Origin: Histoplasma ohiense
Lineage: Eukaryota > Ascomycota > Eurotiomycetes > Onygenales > Ajellomycetaceae
Direction: 5' to 3'
Assembly: GCA_017607445.1 (NCBI GenBank)
Contig: JAEVHH010000002.1
Coordinates: 558,001-622,000 of the forward strand
DNA length: 64,000 nucleotides
The notes below the pieces were generated by a model. The model did no database searches. It saw only the letters and a program-made list of their open reading frames with translations, and had not been told where the DNA came from. Below, piece after piece: positions 59,376 through 64,000 of this stretch. Positions within the stretch are counted from its first letter, which is position 1; each line of letters begins with the position of its first letter. Made by a program: the position numbers and the translations under genes.

Positions 59376-60175
59376 CTATTGCCGAAACTTGCAACGGCTA
59401 CAGCAACGGCAGGGATAGCGGCGGGAACGGTCCTGTCCCTTTGCTAGTTCTCGAGCTATACCCAAAGTCATCCGATTCGGCATATCAAGGTGGATGAACT
59501 CCTCCGAGTCCAGCAGCTCTTTGATATGGTCGGCAGCTATGCTCGCCATGGCTTCATACATGTCCGCGTCTTGAGAGGTCGCCAGTATTATATTCATCGC
59601 ACTCAAAAATCTCTCAATAGACCAGTTGATGCCAAGAACGTGACAGATGCTCTCAATTGCACGTTCTCTAAGCCCCGATATTTCCAAATAATCTGCGATG
59701 GCATGCATTTGTAGACGGATTCTTAACAGTGCATCTGGTTCGAGCAGCTAATGTTAGCTGAAGAGTTCGTAAATAATGTTAACCAGATGCCTACCATCTT
59801 GAGAAAACGAGCTATCCCTAGCTTCTATGGTAGTGGCGCTATCCACTTCTTCGCTTTTTAGATCTCCATTGAATTGGCCGGTGTACAGATAGTCAATCAT
59901 GCGCTTGACAGTCTCAACATCGAAACTGAACAAGTGCATCACTTCCGTCCTCGCTTCCTGGCAGGCTGTCAGAAAAGTATAGACTCTAATAGATTTCTCG
60001 ATTGACGTACTCGAAACTGTCCGTCCATTGCAGCTGCAATAACCGGGGATTGCGTGCACACCACGGCTTTATGAACATAAAAGCTCTCGCCCTGACATTC
60101 TATTACACAGTCGCTGTACTGCTTGGACGACAACAGTCTCTCCATCCAGCCAGGGGAGGGGGTTTGAAGTGACAT
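59376..60175 (-). CDS. BTB/POZ domain protein with Cys/Arg-rich tail
   Basis: Three exons (60011-60175, 59795-59957, 59376-59734) give 228 residues. The first ATG is at 60175; an upstream TTG in frame is not used. The BTB fold is clear: MERLLSSKQYSDCVIECQGE, then SFYVHKAVVCTQSPVIAAAM at residues about 14-52, and VETVKRMIDYLYTGQF further on. The C-terminal half is helical (MHAIADYLEISGLRERAIES), as in many small fungal BTB proteins that may bind Cul3 or form dimers. The last 17 residues (RSRRYPCRCCSRCKFRQ) are rich in Cys and Arg, which is unusual. No kelch, MATH or zinc finger is present. Specific role unknown. Confidence 0.8.
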
Positions 60176-61052
60176 TTCGACTAGTTCCGTGGCCAAATTA
60201 GTCAAGGCTCGCCCTGCTCGGTGGCCGTAGTCGATATCTGGTATATGAAATGATGGTGGGACTGATGGCTTGAGATCGCCCTACTAATCCAGAGAAAGGA
60301 TAAAAGGGATATATTGTTTGAGTTTTATAATGGTTCATTATAAAAAGATCAACACAACGGTTTTTACCATAACAGAATGAAGAGAAATCATGAACACCAA
60401 GCATTCATTCTTCACTGATAGAGCTGTGTTGTGTTGTTTATCTTCTCTTTGAGGTGAAACAGGCACTTTACTCCTTAAGTGCTTCAACACGCTTCGGAAC
60501 CTACATTGAGGACACAACACTGGACTGGAGCGGTCCGCGATTTCTTTTCATTTCGTTTAACGACAGCTAGAATTTGAATGTTGTTAATCTCGATGTCGAA
60601 TTCGTTCTCAAGATTCCACGCTTACAAGGACTTGGAAAGTTATCATGTTCCTCCACGGGAGGAAGTGTACCTCGGACCGTTACCAGAAAAAGACCGCAAA
60701 ACTCTCAATGTGTTTTGTTCTGTCAAAACTGCCACAGTTCATGATCCAGCAGTTAGAGCCAATCCTTGGGTATCTATCCGACTGCTCTATCCGACTGCTC
60801 TATCACGCATCGCGACTACACGTAGGCACTTTGCGATGTTGCTGGCATGATTTCAGTCATACTAGTTGTCACCGTCCTAGTACTATAATCCACTATGAAG
60901 TCGTGAGACATATTCTTGAGAGACTGAACAGCAGCAGAGGGCTTGAGATAATTGTTCGCCGTTGTCGTGGGATGCAGGCAGTTTGACCTAAACAAAGGAC
61001 ATGCAAAATCGTTAGTACTTTCCAGTGCATTTGCGCCACAACCATACATGTC
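60176..61052. other. intergenic between BTB gene and tRNA-His
   Basis: Contains the BTB promoter. Plus-strand frames near 60578-60986 are short and have no family resemblance. Two direct copies of a piece around CCGACTGCTCTATC lie at 60778-60804. Confidence 0.5.
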
Positions 61053-61123
61053 GACGGTGTGGTCGAGTGGTAAGACGTCGCGTTGTGGCCGCGCCAGCCT
61101 GGGTTCGATTCCCAGCACCGTCA
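61053..61123 (+). tRNA. tRNA-His (GTG)
   Basis: A full cloverleaf can be drawn. The acceptor GACGGTG pairs with CACCGTC and is followed by discriminator A. The A box TGGTCGAGTGG and B box GGTTCGATTCC are both intact. The anticodon loop TTGTGGC carries GTG for histidine, closed by GCG/CGC pairs. The T stem is CTGGG/CCCAG. There is no intron. The extra G at position -1 is added after transcription in eukaryotes and is not expected in the gene. A run of T residues (TTCTTTTGC) follows and may serve as the Pol III terminator. Confidence 0.93.
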
Positions 61124-62042
61124 GTTCTTTTGCTCCTGAGGTGTTTTGTTTTGCGATGTTCTTTTGGGTCTACTGAAAGTCCGCCAGGCCCAACTGCCCT
61201 TGATCACGATTGAATCGCCTGCTCCGAAAATATGCAAGATCAACTCGCAATCTGCTTATGTATCGAGAACGGGCGCTTGGCGCGGTTGTATTAATCTAGC
61301 TAAGCGAGCTAGTGTTAACCTGATCTAACCTTGGTGTTGGCTGCTCGGTGCGGTCAAGGTACTGGTTTGCTTGTGCTGGTAGAGGTGGCTATTTATTTCT
61401 CTGAGCGGTGATGTGGCCGAGTAAGCATCAGCATCGCATTTGTAGGGGGATTCTCATCTGTTGGCAGTGCTTGAGCGCTGACACCGAGACCATCTCCCTC
61501 CTTGCGTTTTCCAAGAAAAGTTGAATCAAAATGACACCAGCCTAAGCACAGGCACTTAGAAATTGAGTGATTGAGTGATTGGATCCTGTTGGTCTCTTCA
61601 TCTAACGCGACAATAATTAGAGGCTCGGTAATTTCTCCCTGTTCTGCTGCTTTTTTCTATTTTCTCCCATCTGTCAGAACATAGTCTCCTTGACGGAGAT
61701 GATTGTGCGGATAGACATGTTTGTTATAGTTGCACTGAAATATATTGTCTCCTTCTGAATGCGACAAGCACTGTGTACAGCCGTATGGGTATAGATGCTG
61801 ACCATGCTACAAAATATAATTATGTGATTGGGTTGGCTTTTGCTTTCAAATTTTTTTAATTGAGAAGTCCGACTCCGCCTTATGGATGTAGCCTCTCCTT
61901 TTGAAGATGACAGACAACCAAGGGCGGAGAAGAGCAGTTGAAGGCTTAATGACCCCCCCTGCTGAGCACTGGTCTCGACCAAAGCCACGGCGCAAGAATA
62001 TGCAATTTTGAGTAATTGACGAACAAAGTTGCAAACGCTCTT

Positions 62043-62072
62043 ATTTTTATTTTTATTTTTATTTTTTTTTTA
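62043..62072. repeat. ATTTTT microsatellite
   Basis: About four units of ATTTTT end in a longer T run and TAG. It lies directly downstream (minus strand) of the MYND fragment. Confidence 0.85.
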
Positions 62073-62098
62073 GAACCAGCCTTGGAAGCTGTACATTG

Positions 62099-62161
62099 AC
62101 ATTTTGCCTTGTGCTCTTCGTAATGAGCAACCTGACACGTGCATCCACAATACATAACACA
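62099..62161 (-). pseudogene. C-terminal half of a MYND zinc finger (fragment)
   Basis: The frame reads CVMYCGCTCQVAHYEEHKAKC. The part YCGCTCQVAHYEEHKAKC fits the second half of the MYND consensus (YCSxxCQxxHWxxHKxxC), with Cys, Cys, His and Cys ligands in place. The first half of the finger and any larger protein are not found: upstream the frame soon stops, and downstream it runs into Lys-coding microsatellite. Probably a relic of a MYND-domain gene or an isolated exon. Confidence 0.5.
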
Positions 62162-63395
62162 CCCATAGATTCCCTCTTGAAGGATAGACACCCTCTAAGA
62201 GCTCTACAAGTCATTCTTCTAACTTTTCCAGTTGAGTTATGAAACTATCTAGAAGACCACAGAACAATTCTACCAGAGACTGCAGAACTTTCATCTCATT
62301 TGAACCACTGATTTTCTAATCTTTAGAATCAATTTGTCAGTCAAAGTGCTATGGTGTTGGTTGAGATTCAATTCATCTGACCACTGAATTTGAAGGTATT
62401 GAAGAACATTTTTCAGTAGCAGATCAGTGAGAGTGAGAGAGATGATAGAGATCAAATTGAGTTCAGCTGATCCTCAGAGCTTATGCTTTAGCTCAAAAAA
62501 TGGCATCGTGAATGTGTTTCAAGAATAGGTTCATAGTTGTCATTAGGATTACTGAGTATGACAAAGTTATAGAGATGTAAAAGGTGATTATTTGAAATAG
62601 ATCTGTAATGGATTAAGTTATTAACATCAGAAAGCAAGATGATGAACATTCCTTATGTCCAGCTTCGTAGTCTTTCCCCACAAGGATATTTCCAGACAAG
62701 GGATTGTAGGTGTAACACTGCTTCAGGCAGTACAAAATCCATCACGCGACTCCACAAGGTGCAAAGTGCCCATTTGTACTAAAAGGGCAGAAAGAAGTGT
62801 TAGTTTGTCGATCCACAATATCCATCACACGCGTATACTGCCTACATCTTCGATGGTGAATTTGCTGGGTGGAAAAAGATCTCGATGCCGGGCAAGCAGT
62901 CGCACGACTAATGCCCTGTAATTGTCCTGGATGTATCGCCTCGGCTGCTTTGTTATGGTGTACAGTGGAGTTTAAGTACAAACTTCTAACTCATCCTCTG
63001 TAAAGCAGATGCTTGAAAAGTAGCTCACAGATAGCGCTGTCAGATAGCGCTGTCAAATGGCTTCACAGGCCGTTGTATCCTGACTCGCGCGATCAGACAA
63101 GAAGAATATACATAGCCAAGATGCCATCAACAGACAAGGGTGGCTACACAGAGCGAAGGGCTGGCCCAAGAAGGGAATCAGCATATACATGTTCAACTAT
63201 CCAGAGAACATCAGATGGAATGGTTATAATCCTTTCTCTTACCTTGAAATGCTGCAGCGTTCTGACGCCACGCCCAATGACAGGGAAATTGGCAAGCTCC
63301 AGGGCGTCCAAGCCTATCACTCTAGACTGTTTTAGCCAACCTTCCATGGAATCAGATCAGAGAGTGTGTGCAGCTGTTATAGCGTATGACCTTTC

Positions 63396-63461
63396 TGGCC
63401 GAGTGGTTAACCTTGCCTGCCCGTGCCTGGCTGATCATTACATTCAGCTGTTTGAAAATCC
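63396..63461 (+). other. tRNA-like A-box/B-box pair (possible tRNA or SINE relic)
   Basis: TGGCCGAGTGG at 63396-63406 followed by TTAA is a perfect tRNA-Ser/Leu-type A box. GTTTGAAAATCC at 63450-63461 resembles a B box with C-to-T change, and a TTTT run follows. Acceptor arms do not pair, so it is not a working tRNA. Confidence 0.35.
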
Positions 63462-63848
63462 TGTTTTCTTTAAGATTCTGTAATATGTATTTCTTTAAAT
63501 GGATGTTTCATCTGACAACCAGATTATATTAAGAATGGATAAAAACTTGATGGAATTGCAGCAATTATATGTATTGAGCCTACATCTGTAGTTCAAACTT
63601 GGTACCCTGGGCTTCCTAGTACAGACTAGCGTCCCTCTCACTATCCGCCAACCAGCTACCAGCCTTTTGTTCCAGTGATCACGTGCTTTAGTTTGTCGGC
63701 CTTGGCATCCAACTTTCTCCTTCCTTCACGTTTTGGATACTGGGACATTGCACCACATCGGATTTCCCTTTCATTTGTACTAAACTTGCGCCTAGCTCAT
63801 ATATCGAATTGTGCCACCATCGCTCAGATCATTTCCCACCTCCCGAAA

Positions 63849-64000
63849 ATGCTATGCCAACGCTGCAGAACGAGCCTCCTCTGCCGTCTACCTTTCCGCC
63901 AACAAGGCTCTACCTCCCTCCAGGCATCACGATGCGCAACTCTCGTCCCATACAGACAGAGTCTTTGCCATTATAGCGCACCTGCTTCCGATAGCCCTTC
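63849..64000 (+). CDS. N-terminus of a probable mitochondrial protein (cut by window end)
   Basis: An ATG-started frame, open to the window edge, gives 50 residues beginning MLCQRCRTSLLCRLPFRQQG. It is rich in Arg, Ser, Leu and Gln with no acidic residue for over 40 positions, and contains RQSLCHYSAPA, which looks like a leader cleavage zone. This is typical of a mitochondrial targeting peptide; many fungal mitoribosomal proteins open like this. The mature protein is outside the window, so the identity is unknown. No other ATG lies close upstream in frame. Confidence 0.65.
   Translation, partial: MLCQRCRTSLLCRLPFRQQGSTSLQASRCATLVPYRQSLCHYSAPASDSP

Larger units (their letters stand above)
61124..63848. 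other. gene-poor tract with gene fragments
   Basis: Holds a MYND half-finger (62099-62161, minus), an ATTTTT-type microsatellite (about 62043-62072), AT-rich DNA with no long frames to 62640, and an A-box/B-box pair near the right end (63396-63461). An ATG-less frame at 63013-63483 has no recognisable domain. Confidence 0.5.

Noticed and set aside
63013..63483. 156-codon plus-strand frame
   Set aside because: No recognisable domain, low-complexity mix, and it covers the tRNA-like relic; likely fortuitous.
1..64000. CRISPR arrays, bacterial operons, prophage or intact transposons
   Set aside because: No regularly spaced repeats, no transposase or reverse-transcriptase frames and no long terminal repeats were seen; spliced genes show this is eukaryotic DNA.

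Overview
The window looks like nuclear DNA of a filamentous ascomycete (Pezizomycotina). Evidence: many short introns of about 50-140 nt, GTAWGT-like donors, CTAAC/CTAAT branch points and YAG acceptors; core eukaryotic genes such as TRM5, SDH1, RPT1 and CCT4; and families typical of moulds such as PEX6, DPAP-B, a questin-oxidase-like protein and a DUF7029/DUF7223-type secreted protein. A eurotiomycete, perhaps Onygenales, is my inference from protein resemblance and cannot be proven here. Exon structures were built by hand from splice motifs plus reading-frame and protein continuity.

Layout. 1-14 kb, all minus strand: 5' part of TRM5 (cut by the window edge), a GRF zinc-finger protein, a large PX/PXB/DUF3818 protein (YPR097w type), and a three-finger C2H2 transcription factor with almost 5 kb of non-coding DNA upstream. 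18-26 kb, plus strand: an intronless S9 serine peptidase and the peroxisomal AAA-ATPase PEX6. 27-30 kb, minus: a seven-exon secreted protein. 30-34 kb: gene-poor, with an unresolved, probably broken minus-strand locus at 31.9-33.0 kb. 34-38.4 kb, plus: a questin-oxidase-like gene and a HECT_2 (UBE3D-like) E3 gene with a 1.03-kb intron. 38.4-44 kb: gene-poor. 44-46.6 kb, minus: phosphoinositide-specific phospholipase C whose C2 domain seems cut short. 48-56 kb, minus: vacuolar dipeptidyl aminopeptidase B, succinate dehydrogenase flavoprotein SDH1 and proteasome ATPase RPT1. 56-58 kb, plus: chaperonin subunit CCT4, divergent from RPT1 over about 350 bp. 59-60 kb, minus: a BTB/POZ protein. 61 kb: tRNA-His(GTG). 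The right end has fragments (a MYND half-finger and a tRNA-like A/B-box pair) and the first 50 codons of a probable mitochondrial protein.

Functional themes are housekeeping: proteostasis (RPT1, CCT4, the E3, two S9 peptidases), organelle biology (PEX6, SDH1, the PX protein) and tRNA modification. I see no biosynthetic gene cluster, CRISPR array, intact transposon or clear new defence or mobile system. The most notable items are the extra open frame inside the E3 gene intron, the truncated PLC C2 domain, the unresolved locus at 31.9-33.0 kb, a 22-bp perfect palindrome upstream of the S9 peptidase, an 11-bp-period tandem repeat, and the divergent RPT1-CCT4 promoter.
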